The notes below the pieces were generated by a model that saw nothing but the letters and a program-made list of their open reading frames with translations, had not been told where the DNA came from and did no database searches. Positions 1-13,100 of a DNA stretch of 64,000 nucleotides are shown here, in pieces. A program made the position numbers and the translations under genes. This stretch comes from Glutinoglossum americanum (taxonomy: Eukaryota > Ascomycota > Geoglossomycetes > Geoglossales > Geoglossaceae): positions 102,068 to 166,067 of the forward strand of contig JAGHQL010000034.1 in assembly GCA_020080175.1 (NCBI GenBank). The letters are read 5' to 3'. Each line of letters opens with the position of its first letter. The first letter of the stretch is position 1.

Positions 1-1
1 C

Positions 2-424
2 CTTCTCTCTATACCGATTCTCCTTGTTTGCTCTATTGTGGTTGAAAACTGGTCCTCGGAGAATATCAGCAGAAACTTCCCTGCCGATGCTAGAAATAAC
101 CTCGTCACTGCTATGGTTTTCTCTGGTCTCTCCTCCGTGTTTATTTCATACACATCCGCATGGTGCGTTCGTGTCACCTCCTCGACGACATATTCGATGG
201 TTGGTGCCTTGAATAAACTCCCTATTGCTTTAAGCGGCCTTATCTTCTTCGATGCACCTCGGACGTTTGCGAGTATTTCGGCTATTGCAGTTGGTTTCAT
301 CAGCGGTCTTGTTTATGCTTTAGCGAAGGTGAGGCAGCAGGCAAAGAAAACCGCTGGATTGCCTATCTCGAACCCGACTATGAGTGCAAGCAGTCAGAGC
401 ATGAGGGACGGTCTGAAATCATAG
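2..424 (+). CDS. VRG4: GDP-mannose transporter, C-terminal part (5' end outside window)
   Basis: The last 140 residues of a Golgi nucleotide-sugar transporter that imports GDP-mannose into the lumen for protein and lipid mannosylation. The frame is open from base 2, so the gene begins outside the window. Family hallmarks are visible: [14 protein letters not shown] in a lumenal loop, then [17 protein letters not shown], which carries the GALNK motif that contacts GDP-mannose in Vrg4, then a last membrane helix ([14 protein letters not shown]) and a short cytosolic tail ending at TAG 422-424. Family membership is clear. The paralogous transporter HVG1/GMT2 cannot be excluded from this fragment alone. 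Confidence 0.9.
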   Translation, partial: LLSIPILLVCSIVVENWSSENISRNFPADARNNLVTAMVFSGLSSVFISYTSAWCVRVTSSTTYSMVGALNKLPIALSGLIFFDAPRTFASISAIAVGFISGLVYALAKVRQQAKKTAGLPISNPTMSASSQSMRDGLKS

Positions 425-1430
425 ACCTACTACGTCCTTTTTGCCTGGGACCTGCATGCTCGCCAGATTTCATGACACGATTCATAGCCAGTACCTAGCA
501 TTTCTTTTAATGGCAATACGGGGAATGCTAGCCTTGGATAAAGGCGATCCAGATGTTGATTTGTTGAGCTGGTATCCTGTGGCTCGAGTCACGGAGTCAC
601 CCGCAATGTTTTATACAATTCTTGTCTACATTTCCAGTATCTCCTATCTCCAGCTTGGACTGTACGAGAACATTCTCCATTTTGCAAACTTTTCTCCCGC
701 CGCCAACCTTGTTCATGGAGCCAAGTGCTTCGACACTTCGATATTTTCATGTGTATTAAATTTCCCTTTGTTAGTCTAGAGGTACTAGTTTTCCGTTATC
801 CCCCTTGGTTATTGCTCTACTGGTTATCTCAACCAGCAAGGGCAATGTCGGCGCAGGATCTTTGCATGTGGCGCAATTGATCAAGCTGGGACCGAGATGG
901 TCTCTCAAATAGAATAGCTAATAGTTGTGACATATTGTACCGTAACATGTTCAAGTGACAATAGTTCGCTCAACCCAAACCTTACTACTGTGCGAAAACG
1001 AAACAGTTTGAAAGAATATTTATTTATTGACAAAACTTCTGGAATACCAGTTTCAATTTTTGCCCGACTAAGTGTATTTCTTTTACCGTCTCATATTTTC
1101 TGCTAGCGTAGCTATAATTGTAAGACTCCCCATAATACAATACAACAATACAACAATGGCCTACAGGAACCTCTCTTAAACAAATGATGCATTGGCATTT
1201 CTCAGAGGGATGCTTGCAACTATGGGTCCCACCCAGCATACATAACCGACAAACACCTTGATGTCTTGTACGTTGACTTTTATGGAATTCTAGTAAGCTT
1301 TTTGTGGTATCCGAGAAAAAATAGTATAAAAGGTTAGGGGTGTTAAAGCAATTGTCCCCGATGTTGCCCGAAGGTGGATATCAACTACATCTCGCCTCGA
1401 CAGTGATGAAGCTTCCACAATATCCCTACC
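425..1430. other. intergenic, VRG4 3' flank and MMM1 promoter
   Basis: No gene seen. An open frame at 441-779 has no recognisable domain or neighbour-like codon use and most likely lies in the VRG4 3' UTR. The remaining 650 bases are AT-rich and should contain the MMM1 promoter. Confidence 0.5.
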
Positions 1431-2786
1431 ATGTCAATGAACCAAGGTTAGCCTTCTCTCAATTTTAGAACGTAATCTTCTGGCTAACCTATGTTAGCTG
1501 GACAACAGCATCAGCCTTCGTAAGTCTGCAAACCAATCGAATCAACACCACAAGCTTCTTATCTGTAGTATAGTCTCTCTTTCACGCAAGGGTTTCTCTT
1601 AGGTCAACTCTCCATAGTAATCCTCATCGGCGCCTTTATCAAGTTCTTCATCTTCGGGGATGTCCCCAACGAAGACGCCAATGCCTCCACCCTATACCAG
1701 AAACGCCGCCAACGCACACTAGCACACAAAAGTTCTCTCTTTGCCCTCGAGCAACGCCAGCGTTCCCTCCGACGAAAGCGCTCTAGCGTCCTCCGTAACC
1801 CCCCACCGTTGACCACAGCGACCATCCTCTCCAAGACCTACTATAACGTGAACTCACATCAACCGGAGAGTCTCGACTGGTTCAACGTGCTGGTCGCGCA
1901 GACAATCGCTCAGTTCCGCTCCGACGCACAGCATGACGACGCGATCCTGAGATCGCTCAACAATGTCCTGAACGGGCCGCAGATACCGGATTTCCTGGAC
2001 GAGATCGAGATCACGGAGATTTCGTTGGGGGAGGATTTTCCAATTTTTAGTAACTGTAGGGTCATCCCCGTGGAGGAGGACGGGATAGGTGGGGGTGCGG
2101 GTGCCGCGATGGGGGAAGGGGGGAGGCTTCAGGCCAGGATGGATGTCGACTTGAGTGACTTTATCACTCTTGCAGTGGAGACGAAGTTGATATTGAACTA
2201 CCCTAAGCCGAGGGTTGCGATCTTGCCTGTGGCCTTGTCGGTCTCTGTTGTGCGGTTCAGCGGCACGGTGAGTTCCAGGCCCCCCATTCTTTTTCCGGTG
2301 GGATATCCACGGAGTAAAGGCTAATGTCCCTTTTCTACCTAGCTCTCAATATCGTTCATCCCCTCCTCACCCCCAACCCCATCTCCCACAACCCTTGCAT
2401 TCTCCTTCCTCGACGATTACCGACTCGACCTCTCGATCCGCTCCCTCGTTGGTTCCCGCTCTCGCCTCCAGGACGTCCCGAAGATCGCCCAGCTTGTCGA
2501 ACAGCGGCTTCACTCCTGGTTTGACGAGCGGTGCGTGGAACCGCGTTTCCAGCAAATTGTGATGCCGAGTTTGTGGCCGAGGAAAAAGAACACGCGTGGT
2601 GGGGACGATGAAGATGTTGGGCACGATAGGAGAGAGTCAAGGGCGGAGACGAGTGAGGATGGCGGGGGTGGGAGGGGAGGAGAGGGGGAGAGAGTACGTA
2701 CGGAAGGAATGAGGAGGAGGGCAGGCGGTGGGGAAGGGGGTGGATTTTCCATGCCAGGCACAATGCCAGATATTGGGATCGCATAA
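1431..2786 (+). CDS. MMM1: ERMES complex subunit Mmm1 (SMP domain)
   Basis: Maintenance of mitochondrial morphology protein 1, the ER-anchored subunit of the ER-mitochondria encounter structure that moves phospholipids between the two organelles. Inferred exons are 1431-1446, 1498-1519, 1574-2267 and 2343-2786; all phases close. The N-terminus is short and lumenal ([16 protein letters not shown]), followed by one membrane helix around residues 24-42 ([19 protein letters not shown]) and a basic linker. The SMP lipid-binding domain starts at [18 protein letters not shown] and includes [15 protein letters not shown] and [20 protein letters not shown]. The end has a Gly/Arg-rich tail after [10 protein letters not shown]. 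The two 5' micro-exons are inferred from branch and acceptor sites and are less certain than the rest. The gene converges with COG1, with 175 bases between the stop codons. Confidence 0.93.
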
Positions 2787-2961
2787 GGACATCAATTTAC
2801 GGAGTTCTACTGCTTTTAAGGGATGCATATCGGCGGCATTTGGGCAACGGCGAAACGTTTTACGTGAGGACGGACTGGAAATAATGCGTTCCCCTCTGAC
2901 TGATGTAGCATCCGGGCATCCCTGGCTTATAGAGGCGCAGGGCTCTTGCCTTTCCCACAAA

Positions 2962-5518
2962 TCACTGTGCCAAGAAGGAAAATAATAGGTATGTCCTTTT
3001 CCAATACTCCTGGGTTGCCTTTCGTAATCTCTCCCTCGACGGTTCAGTGATGCCGGCCTTCTCTTCCAACGTTTGTGCAAGCTCACCTAGACTTCCAATT
3101 GAATTCTCACCGGATTCTGTGGTGGTGGACAGCACAGTCTCGAGGAAGAATACATCGAAGAGGAGTTGAGTCGTCCAGTCCTTGCTAGTGCTTGCTGGAG
3201 GACGGTCTAATCCTTCTTTGCCACTGGCCTCGCTCGTTTCTTCGGAGCCGTGCCCATTGATCAGCTCTCCACTGGGGTTGACAGGTGCTAAGACTGCACT
3301 AAGTACCACGTAAATGCGTTGGCCAACGTGATTCTTCAACTTCCGAATAGCTGTGGAACTCCAGATATCGCTCCCTCGCTCCGCCATGGATGTGGTAAGG
3401 CCATGTAGCAAATTAAACACCCCTAGTGAAGGCTGAATTGGAAGGGGTGGGGTACCTAGGGGACAATTAGAGTAGGGTTCAAAGTGAATAGCATGAATAA
3501 ATGTCACAAGGCTTACCTTCCCAAAGGGCGCGGGTAGGAGCATTACGGCCCCACCCTGTATTTGAGGCAAGGCACTCGAATAACGATAACGAAGCAGAAG
3601 AGGCGGTTTCTACCACTCTATCGTGGAGAACAGGGATAATGGAGAGACCGAAGCCATCTGTGTCGCCTGGGCCGGGGGCCTGTTGGCGTATTTCCCGAAG
3701 GATGCGGAGGAGGAATACAGCCTGTGGCCCTTGCTCCGATTTAGCTGCTATGCCCGAGATGGCATTGTGTAGGTCTTGGAACTCTGTGGTTAGAGTCTTT
3801 CCGAGTTCATCCTCCAAAAGCTTCGGGTCGTCTCCGCTGAGCTGCACAACCCTAGACTCGAGATCTACCTCGTCTTCGACATCGTCAACGTCCCCATCCC
3901 ACTTTTGACCTCTCAGTTCCTTAACGACCACGGAAATTTCTAAAATAGTTTTGAGCCAGGCTTGATAGCCATGCAATACTCCCAGGACAGCATCATTCCT
4001 TCCATGCAATCGATCGAGAACCGTGCTCTTGAATTCGGTAGCTCCATCGCCAATATCCATTGAAGCTGTTGAGGACGACCAGAGATCCTCACGGGCGTCT
4101 AGACAACCTCAGTGACAGTAGAGATTAGACTATTCTCGAGTCTTACCCGTGATACCAGCTTTCCAAGCTTGTAGCGTAGCAGTTACTTGTGCCCCCACAA
4201 GTCTAAGGCAATGCGTTCTCCCCCGAATAAGCCCAAGCAATCGTTCATTTATGACTAACCTGAGCCTCTCAAGGGACTCCGCAGACACAAATCCCGCTAC
4301 TCTATTACTACCATTAAGCCACGCCTCCAATATGTCCGTTCGCAGCTTAACCAAAGTGCGGAAGTCTTCTACAGAAGAGAGGCATCTACGGAGGCCCTCT
4401 ATCAAGGTTGAGAATGCCCGTTTCGACCACTCTCTTAGCAAAACACTTGCCTGCGACTTGTGTAAATCGTCGTGCCTTACCCAAGGCGTGAAAACTCTGA
4501 TGTCGTCAGAAATCCACTTGTCGTGTATATCAAGATTAAGCTCTACAGCCGCCCGAACCTCTGGATCCTTCAGGAGCGGATGCAACTTCAATCGGACTAA
4601 AGACTCCGCTAAACGATCTGGAAGAACTGCTTGCGTATCTAGTAACGTCTGTATATATAATTTTAGTGCCTTTAAGGTGTTAGAGTGCTTGGCCTCGTTC
4701 CGGTCTAGCTGCGTCGCGATAGCTTGGAGCCGTACATGGGTGAAATGTCTCATCACATCTGTTGGAGAAGAACTGGTTGCTAATGAAAATGCACACATCG
4801 CTTCAATCAATATAGAGGCAGAAGCACTGGGGTTGGAAAACTGGCGATCAATGTGGTGTAGCAGGTGGCGTCGCAGAGATGCAAGCTGATTACGGAGTTT
4901 CTCCACCAATGAAAGGGTAGTCGAGCTTTGCGATAAATCCTTATGGAGTAGTCGAGATATCACAAGTATCTTTGCTGCTAGGAGGCTGGAGACCCCTTCG
5001 CGAAGTAGGCGGGATATAACCACGGGACAGGCTTGCAGAACGGCTAGCTGGGATGCGAATGTGTATCGTTTTGAGTCTACAGAGCTCACGATTTAGTCAG
5101 TCTTAGTGCTGAAGACAACTGTACGTGGGTTGTCTATGAAACCTGCCTTGCGCCTTAAAAGTTCCATCAAAAGCAACATAACTCTTAGCAATCCTATCGA
5201 GTGACCGGGAGTTGCACTTCTGAGAGATGACCCCAAGATGTGTTTCCACCTGCTGCATCGTTCCATCCATCTCCACAATTCGCTCTGCTGTACCTAGAAG
5301 ATCCCGGTAGCTTGCCCTAGAGGAATTTGTTAGCAAGGAAATAAGTTAGCATGGCGGTCTCCGTGGCTCACTTACCCAACAAGTGTACGAAGCCTTTCTT
5401 GGTTATTGGCAAGCTCACTGCGGAGCTGTTTCTCAAGTTGACGCACTGCCGGGATGGGATGTTGGAACGCATCATCCCAAGTCTTGAGCAACTTGCTGTC
5501 AGGCGAGTTGACCGCCAT
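2962..5518 (-). CDS. COG1: conserved oligomeric Golgi complex subunit 1
   Basis: Subunit of the COG tethering complex, which directs retrograde vesicle traffic within the Golgi and keeps glycosyltransferases in place. Five exons (5518-5376, 5316-5143, 5084-4147, 4098-3517, 3455-2962) give 776 residues with all phases closing. The start (MAVNSPDSKLLKTWDDAFQ) leads into the Vps51-like coiled-coil typical of Cog1, with SYRDLLGTAERIVEMD and KCNSR. RYTFASQLAVLQACPVVISRL follows at the start of exon 3. The C-terminus, YWKRTYLLFSFLAQ, is the usual fungal Cog1 ending. Introns are 48-61 nt. It lies downstream of GPI13 on the same strand, 246 bases away. Confidence 0.9.
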
Positions 5519-5764
5519 GTATTGGTTTTGATAAGTATATGTAAGCAGGTTTGCTACAGATGATATTGGATTTTGATACTGATATTTCTTGGTCCGTGCA
5601 CTGTGTGCCCGGACCCACCAGTGGGAGCAAGAGAATATAACTTTTCAGTATTTTTACTTATTCCTTACCATAATCGCTAGTAGCTTCTCTGTACATATTC
5701 TATCTATTTTATCTATTCTATCTATCAAAGTACGGCGGAAGACTGTTGCCTTGTACTCGAATCT

Positions 5765-8700
5765 TCAAACAGGATATCCAAACACCTCAGCAATAGACAG
5801 CCAGTTCCACCGGATTCCTCCGATGGCGAGAATAACTACCACGAAATCAACAACTAGTAGCACCGCCGCAGCTGTCATGAAACGCGGCGAGAATATGCGA
5901 TAGAGCATCAGATGTCTTCGCAACCAGTAGGCCCACATAGTCGTACTAATCGATATCACCGAGTGGTACAGGATATGTGTACTAACTGCGACGGCTACAG
6001 CACCCAGTAGGCCCCTCTTTTGTGGGGGCTGCTTCCACAGGGCAACTAGTGGAGTAGCAAGGGCCGCAAGAATTTGCGCCCCGAAGGTGTTACCCACGAT
6101 GAGAAGTGGTGACCAGGGGTATCGGATCGATCTCATTGGGATAAATGCCGATTCCCACTGTATCGCTGAAAGGGTGGCCTGGTGGCCAGTCTTGAAGAAG
6201 TGGAACCCTCCCAGTAAACCAAGAACAACAGGACCGATCGAGCTGTCACTTAGACCGTTGCAATCGATAATCTCAAGAAGACAAAGGATTTGCCAGGCTA
6301 GTATGCCTATCGCACCGCCACCCATGGGTTTCTGCAGTAATATAATAGCGAGCAGGAAATTGACTACGAGCAGGAAATAGCGGGAACCATGTACGTTCGC
6401 ATAACCTAGGATTGTGACCGACTGGTCGGTTTCAGGGTACATGACCTTTGCATCCTCAATTCGTTTCGAATGCGCTGTCTTAGTTGCCACAATGTTCAAG
6501 CACGGCTTCGCCCAAGCAAATGTCGTGCTCCCTGCGGCTAGCGCGATAGAGAGAATAATTTGAGCCACGTAGACCCGGGAAGTCTTTAAGACATCTTTGT
6601 TAATCGGAAGCCAATCTCCATCGTCGGCCGCATCCAGTAACCAGTAAATCGCAGATAGGAGTAAGCCAATTCGAAACGCGAAACCAATCCAGAATACGGA
6701 AGACCCTTCGTAGGACCGTGTTCCTTTGTAGTAGGACTTGATGATTCCGGGGAGTAGGATGGCAACCGTAAATGGTATTAGTAACTGCCAGGGTGCTGAA
6801 GTCGATGAGGTTGCTGATGCATAATATGTTGATCTGCAGAAGGGCATTTGCTCCTCTCTGCAAAGCTGTGAAAAAGACGCCAATCGGGTGAGAAAAATAA
6901 AGATGATGGACTGGTACATCCCTAGCAATTTGTCGGCGAATTCTCGCTGTCGGAGAGATGAAATAATCGCAGTAAACCCAAACGAACTAAGAAAGAATAG
7001 CAAAATCGTATCTTCCCATATGGTGTAAGAGTTTGAAGCGAACCCGGCTGATTGACTAACAGTAAAAACCACAGCTAGCCACCCCCAAAGGTTACTAGGG
7101 AACGGAGAGGCAATTCGTCTTCGTGCTACGAGCGCGGCCGAAGCAAAGCCAAACAGACCCCCAATGGCTGATCCGAGAAGACAGGCATCAAGTAACGTCG
7201 CGTTTACAGGGTATATGGATCTTAAAATGCCACCGCATACCGCCCCAGTAACTGCTCCTGCTAAAGCTCTCCCCAAAAAAAGCGGTGTAAGTTCGATCAC
7301 ATCGCCTCTAAGCCCCCTAGCGTAACAGGTAACGACCACAATGCCACCTAGCAAAACCAAGAGACCTACTACCATACTAACCAGGTCAAAACTAGCCCAG
7401 AGACCTCTGCAGACGTCCAGTGTCTCCTTCTGGTAACTCGAGAACTTCTCAAACGAGTTTTTCCATCCAGAGGCGGATGGATTATTCGAATACCTAGCGG
7501 CACTGACCCACGCCTCTTTTGCCGCTTCCCAGAGTGCTTGAGGAGTTAATGCGGCTTCTAGAACCAATCCTCGAGCCAAAGCATATTCCTCCTGGTATTT
7601 CTTGATCTGGGCTCCAGTGAGGTGGCTTGCTTGTGCAAGGTTCTGCCAATTATCTCCGCTTGTACCGATAAAAGCTTCTTCTATTGGTGCCCCTAGGTTG
7701 TTGAACGGGATCGGGATCCCCAGCAGTAGGGCCAATGTCGGGACAAGGTCAATCTGTCTAACCGGCCTCTCGCTCGCAGTCTGCGGTGGCAACTGGCTGG
7801 CTTGAGAGGTCCTTCCGAAAATCCCCTTCTTTGAAAACATCCACAATGCCGCTTGGATCTCATCGTCTGACTCCCCACCGTGATCACCTTTCGCATCCAT
7901 ACCATGATCGCCCAGAACAACGACAACAGTCGATTCATCCACAGATTCTACAAGCCGCCGAACTACACCGTCCATTTGCTGTAGCTTCGCCGCCATGGCT
8001 GGGTGATCAGGCCCATAACGATGCCCTGCATGATCAACGCCTAGATAATGTCCAATAATCACATCCCACTTCGAAGAATTGGACGAATGTAGAAGTGGGA
8101 AAAGGTGCTCAGTCACACCGTTATCAACCGTGTGTAGATCCCAAACGTTGAATGATTCATAAGGCCTTGTTAGGTTCGGGTCAAAATACCCGGGAAACAA
8201 AGATGTCCAAGTATCGTCTCCAAGTTGAACAATATTCTTCCCTGCATCCCGCAATTGAGCAACAAGGTTATCTTCCTCTATGGCTGTTCCGGCAAAATTG
8301 GAGCCTAGATCGATGAATGTTGGGAGTGTGCCAGTCGTCAATCCCTTCAATCTCTGCAAAGTCGCTGTTGGGGGATCGGCGATGAACGGCAAAAGAAACG
8401 CGTTACTCGGTCGCTGCGAGGCAGACTCATAAAGCACAGACATAGCATTATGGAACTGATGGGGCGCTTTCGAATTGCTCCCGCGGAATGGCACTGTAAA
8501 GTCGTACCTAAGAGCGTCGATGATTATGATAACGGCCTTGTCAAAGGTCTTCGGGTGCCAACAGCCGTGTGAAGGCGAACCAAAATCATGTCCATTAGGA
8601 AGCTCTACTGGGGGTGCACTGCACTGCGACTTATGATCCAAGACCAATCTAGTAAGCAGAAACCCCCGGGTGAAAAAGTAGATTCCAGAGGCGTGGAGTA

Positions 8701-8945
8701 AGCTACCAGGAAGTGCAGGTTAGCCAGAAGAATCCTGATGGCTTCGCAAAAGAAACGAACCAAATCCATAACAAGAAAGCAACCAAGATCCCATGTGATG
8801 TTTTGAACTGCAGCTCCTTTTTGTGTTGGACTTGTTTGGCCAGCTCTAAACTGACGCCAGACGTATGTTCTTGCTCCTTCAAGGCTTTGGCCTTCGCAAA
8901 TTGTGCAGTTAGCTCCTTGTGGCTCCATTTTAGGTCAATATCCAT
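5765..8945 (-). CDS. GPI13: GPI ethanolamine phosphate transferase 3 (PIG-O/Gpi13)
   Basis: ER membrane enzyme that adds phosphoethanolamine to the third mannose of the GPI precursor, the group later linked to protein. Two exons (8945-8761 and 8702-5765, intron 58 nt) give 1040 residues. Exon 1 ends inside the first membrane helix (GILVAFLLWI), which continues into FFTRGFLL in exon 2. The lumenal alkaline-phosphatase-like domain shows IIIIDALRYDF (metal-binding Asp), TTGTLPTFID, GDDTW, GHYLGVDHAGHRYGP and VVVLGDHGMDAKGDHGG. The C-terminal half has about a dozen hydrophobic segments. The CWHPKTFDKA and FNVWDLHTVDNGVTEHLFPL segments fit Gpi13 rather than its paralogues Mcd4 or Las21. Confidence 0.92.
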
Positions 8946-9600
8946 CTGCGCTGCATTTACTACAACTTATAAATTAAAGATATTAAGAACATAGAGAAAG
9001 AAGTTGAAGTTCATCTGTAGCGGGTTCACATCTCTCCAGATCCAGAGATTGGCAAGGCGAGTTTCATTTCACGAGACGTAGCGAATCAGATTTTACTACT
9101 ACTGCCGACTTAGAAAGTTGATGCCATGACTTATTTCAAGCCTAGATCAAAATTCCAAACAGGTTCTTCGTTCCATGATAGGGCAATTAAATTACATACA
9201 TTAAGAACTATGCAGAGGTAGCGTGCTTCTCAGGGTCCTTTAGAATGGTCCAAGTAAAGTTCCTGAGGAACGCTTTCTTCCCAGCGCTGACGATATAAAG
9301 GGATGCCTCCTTCGAATTTAAATAGAGTAGGCTGCCAGGCAATAGAGAGTGGCCTAAACAGAACGAAGTGGTGCCCATAATGCCTGGATATTCACCCTTT
9401 ACAGCCCTCTGTTAAAGAAAATACCCCAGGTGAATGTAATGAATAATGTCGTAAGGGACGTAACGTTGACTGCTCAAGACACTGCATCATGACGTTTCTA
9501 GTAACGAAACTTGTCAAGATGTGAGCGACTGAATAGCCAATTCTATCATCTCCATTTGTGAACCGAGAATCCCCAGATCCGACCTCAAGACCAGTTGATC
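8946..9600. other. intergenic, GPI13 promoter and 3' flank of next gene
   Basis: No gene, RNA or repeat recognised. Both flanking genes are on the minus strand, so this should hold the GPI13 promoter and the 3' UTR of the membrane-protein gene. Confidence 0.5.
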
Positions 9601-10146
9601 TCAAATCTTTTCCTTCAAACCCCCAACCCGCTCCAGATCTACAGAGTGAAATCGATCCGAATCGCTCCTCTGATATGGAGGAAGATTGTCCTCCACCGGC
9701 TCCAGGCCGACCCCAGTCTCCCCCACGCGAACGACCACCACCCGACCTGACTTCCTTCGGCCGGACTCGTCTTCCTCCTCAGGGAAGGTGATGCGAATCT
9801 CAGGAATAGAATCCGGGGTTAATGGCGGTGTGAGAGAACCTTGGATAAGTTGTTGCTTCTCACTATAGACGTGAAACGATTCGGGACGACCGCCATAGGG
9901 CGTAGCAGTGATGGTGAGGCGACGATGATTCGGTGAGTTAGCCGGCTTTTCGCTGTACACTGGGAGGCCTTCATTCGACTTCTGCTTTCGGCGATGATCT
10001 CGGATGAAAAAGAGCACGGCGACCAGAAGAAGGCCGCAGAGAACAAGAACCAGAAGAACGATTAATAGGTTCACCATGGTGCGGCTAAGTCCAGTTCCCC
10101 CTTCCTCTGATATGTCCCGAGCGACAAGACTGTGTATTGCCTCCAT
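9601..10146 (-). CDS. conserved fungal single-pass membrane protein, function unknown
   Basis: Intronless frame of 181 residues. A short N-terminus precedes one strong membrane helix at about residues 24-47 (MVNLLIVLLVLVLCGLLLVA), followed by a basic stop-transfer stretch (RDHRRKQK). The rest is a hydrophilic tail. It has blocks I recall from uncharacterised Pezizomycotina proteins: NHRRLTITATPYGG, EIRITFPEEEDESGRR, SGRVVVVRVGE and the terminal GGLKEKI. The helix and charge pattern suggest a type III/Nexo membrane protein with a cytosolic tail. No catalytic motif is visible. Conservation of the tail blocks suggests a real, probably regulatory, role, but no function can be assigned. Confidence 0.75.
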   Translation of the reverse strand: MEAIHSLVARDISEEGGTGLSRTMVNLLIVLLVLVLCGLLLVAVLFFIRDHRRKQKSNEGLPVYSEKPANSPNHRRLTITATPYGGRPESFHVYSEKQQLIQGSLTPPLTPDSIPEIRITFPEEEDESGRRKSGRVVVVRVGETGVGLEPVEDNLPPYQRSDSDRFHSVDLERVGGLKEKI

Positions 10147-13100
10147 TGTACTGTGTGATTCGTGATATGTTAATCGTGTTGAAAATTTCCGATTAAGCGA
10201 TTATCGGTGCAAAAGGCTATAAATCGAGATTTATCACTGGCATGTGCTACAATACAGATGAAGTCAGCCCCTTCCATCAATTGAGCCAACAGAGGACGAG
10301 AGCTAGTTATTCGCGTACCTAAGCGCGGAATGTCCCGATGATTGGAAAATGCGCAGTCCTCAGGATGCGACGATAGAGATAATGACAGGAAACGTGAAGG
10401 TTCTGCTAAGAGAATGGACAGCACGGCTACAGCTGAAAGAGTGAAGCTGGTACCTGCTAAAACCGTAAGGAAGGATAATGGGAATAACGCGAGGAGAAGG
10501 TGTGCAAGGAGAAGAGGTTGAAGTGAGGAGTTTGTGCTAAAAGAGATTACATGAAACCAGGGCCACAAAACGTTTGGGAACTCAGCGAATCAAGGCCGAG
10601 CTGCGATATCGGGAGCGATACCAAATATGGCAGAGCTAGCCGCGTTCAATTTTGGACGTTCGCCCCTGAAGAGTCTTGCGCGTTCCCATTGGATGTTAGT
10701 ATCTCGGTTTTTAGACAAGAAATTCAGAGAATTATTCTCGAGTTGTAAGAAATAGCCTCAAAACAGCAGATTATGCCATTCAGCCTGTTTGCGTCAAAGT
10801 CGCACCAACCTATGACTTTGCCAGGTTAGGCAAGATGGCAAACCCCAGTCGACCGGCAAGCTTCAAATAGGTCGCAAAATTGGTGAAGCCTATCACTTAT
10901 CACATAGCAGCTTGTTTTTTTCGGGCGGATCTAGGACAGCCGCTAGAAACTCGGGACGCAAACATGTTATTCAACAAGGCATGGTCGTCTCCGAAAGGCG
11001 GTCGATTAATGCGGTTCGAAGATGAGCCTAGTCATCGAAGGGCTGGGAAAACAGCCCCAGCAAATCATCAAGATAAAATTAGCTCCAATTCCACAGACTC
11101 AGCATCTCCAAAACGCGAAGCACAAACATCGACCAACACAGCTTTGGGTCTTCAGTAGCCGAGAGCTCTTCATGGAGCAGATGCTACTCTCAGGAACCGT
11201 CCAAAGATCACATCGACAATGCGAAAATTCCAACGGGAAGAACCTTTCAAAGAACATCTATCCTCTTTAGTTCGTTCGTGCAGCCTGACGTCTCGACGGT
11301 CGTATGCAGCTCGCATGAAGCCGGTCTGGGCTCCTTTCAGTGTGGCATATGACATGTGTGTGATGTTACCTTCCGTCTCGTGCTCCTCGACAAGAGCAAC
11401 TTCACTCGTGCACATGTACAGCTAAGCAGTAGGCAGAGCATGGTGTTTGCGAGGGATGGGAAGCCAACCGATTCTGGACTTTTGCCTGGTCCAATTGCTT
11501 GGAAAATGACGATGAGATACGGACAAATTGTAGGGCGCTGCTTCGTCTGAAATATCTGTCAATTTCATGCCTTGGTGGACAAGAAAATGGCGGTGTAGAT
11601 CTCTCGCGCGCCCTATCAATATGCATGATGGTCGATCATGAACGATAACGTTTTGCTCCGTATCAAGCTTTGGAGGCTGCGGCAAGTCACGCAGAAGTCG
11701 ACAGGATCTGGTGTGTCAAGATCTTGAGAGGGCTGAGATTTGAGAGAGACGCACATATCTGATGGATGAATGGCTATCTCCATGATGAGGTTTATTTTAA
11801 GTTCTCGAAGCCCCGTGAAATGCATTGGATATAAAGTTCGGGGAAGACGGCTTGGCGTGGCTCCAGTTGAGTGAATATCCCGAGAGTTTGGACAGCCGAC
11901 GCCCTTTGCAGACTCCTTACGCAAAAGCAAGTCATACGCGATATGTAGCCTGTTCTAGCCAGCGACATATGTACAGACGCGGAAAACAACGAACATGTTG
12001 AGGAGCGGAGAGATCGGTCGATCCTGGCGCCACAACCATCTTAGAGCCAATAGGAGTATTTCCTCACTCATGTGAGATCCGGGCGCTTCGTTTTGCCAAA
12101 AAAAATCGGGAGTTCATACTCTTCACATATTTCCAAAAGGCAAGAGGGAATAAAATGAAGAAGTTGTGGTTCACAAGTCCAGATTAGTGATGGGACTGCA
12201 TTTCATGCTTGTCTGCTGCAGATAGCTGCACTACTAGACTCGCAAGCCCTACCCTGAGGGCTTCACTCAACCCGGGCGACAAGGACGTCTTGCCCAGACG
12301 GCGCAGTGTCAGTGAAATGCTACCTCAGTTCGAGTATTAAGGATATGACACCTGATGCATGAAGAGGAATTTGACTACAGCACTCAGGCAGCTTGCTGGA
12401 GGTTGCATTCATGTCACAGGCAGAAGAAGGCAGAAGGCTGCGGTTGAGGCTGTGAAGGATACCACACGTACAAATCAGAGTCCGCAAATGCACAGTAGAT
12501 ATCGATTTAGTCAAGCCCATATATGAATCACTTCATTTCCTTTACCTTTTATAACATTTAGGGAGACCCTCCAGCGAACAAGAAGTTTGTCCCTTGATTC
12601 TGTGGGTTCGAATTGGCTCTATCTCGTCGTACCAGTCTTGTGGCTTCTTATTGTTTGGGGTCGCCCGCTTAGTTACGGAGCCGGTGTCGTGGCTCCATTA
12701 TCTAGAACCGGAGTACCAGCAGCGCGTCGAGACCTATTTAGCAAGCCGACCCCCTTGAGATCTATCGCTCCGTAACTCCCAAAAGTTCACTTTCGCCCTC
12801 ATTGGAGCGATAGCGATTGCGATTGCGATCGCTTCGTCCGTGACCGCCCAGCGACAAGGTTGAGTGCGTGTGAGTAATAAGAGAGTACGTACGAGAGGAG
12901 TAGGCATCCCTCCAGGGCTGGCTGAGTCAAGCGTCAAGCACCACCATTCAATATTCACTGATTCATCCCACGCATAACATCTCATCACATCAAATTAAAC
13001 CACCGGTGCGTCTTGTCTTGTTCGTAGCGTCGCGTACGCTCGTCTGTTCCTGTCCCCGATCGACAGTCAGCAGCTAGATACCCCCGACACGCTCCACAGA
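10147..13100. other. gene-poor region upstream of PUF3
   Basis: Nearly 3 kb with only short open frames, none with a recognisable domain and none linked by convincing splice sites. Composition is ordinary, without the dense simple repeats of the 21-31 kb island. A small (GCGATT)-type repeat lies at 12806-12833. It may contain the promoter of the minus-strand membrane protein, distal PUF3 promoter sequence, or a decayed element; the sequence alone does not decide. Confidence 0.4.

Noticed and set aside
441-779. 112-codon open frame after VRG4
   Set aside because: No domain, no matching splice sites and odd composition; more likely 3' UTR.
5765-8945. Identity as LAS21/GPI7 or MCD4 rather than GPI13
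   Set aside because: The CWHPKTFDKA start and FNVWDLHTVDNGVTEHLFPL segment fit PIG-O/Gpi13 best.
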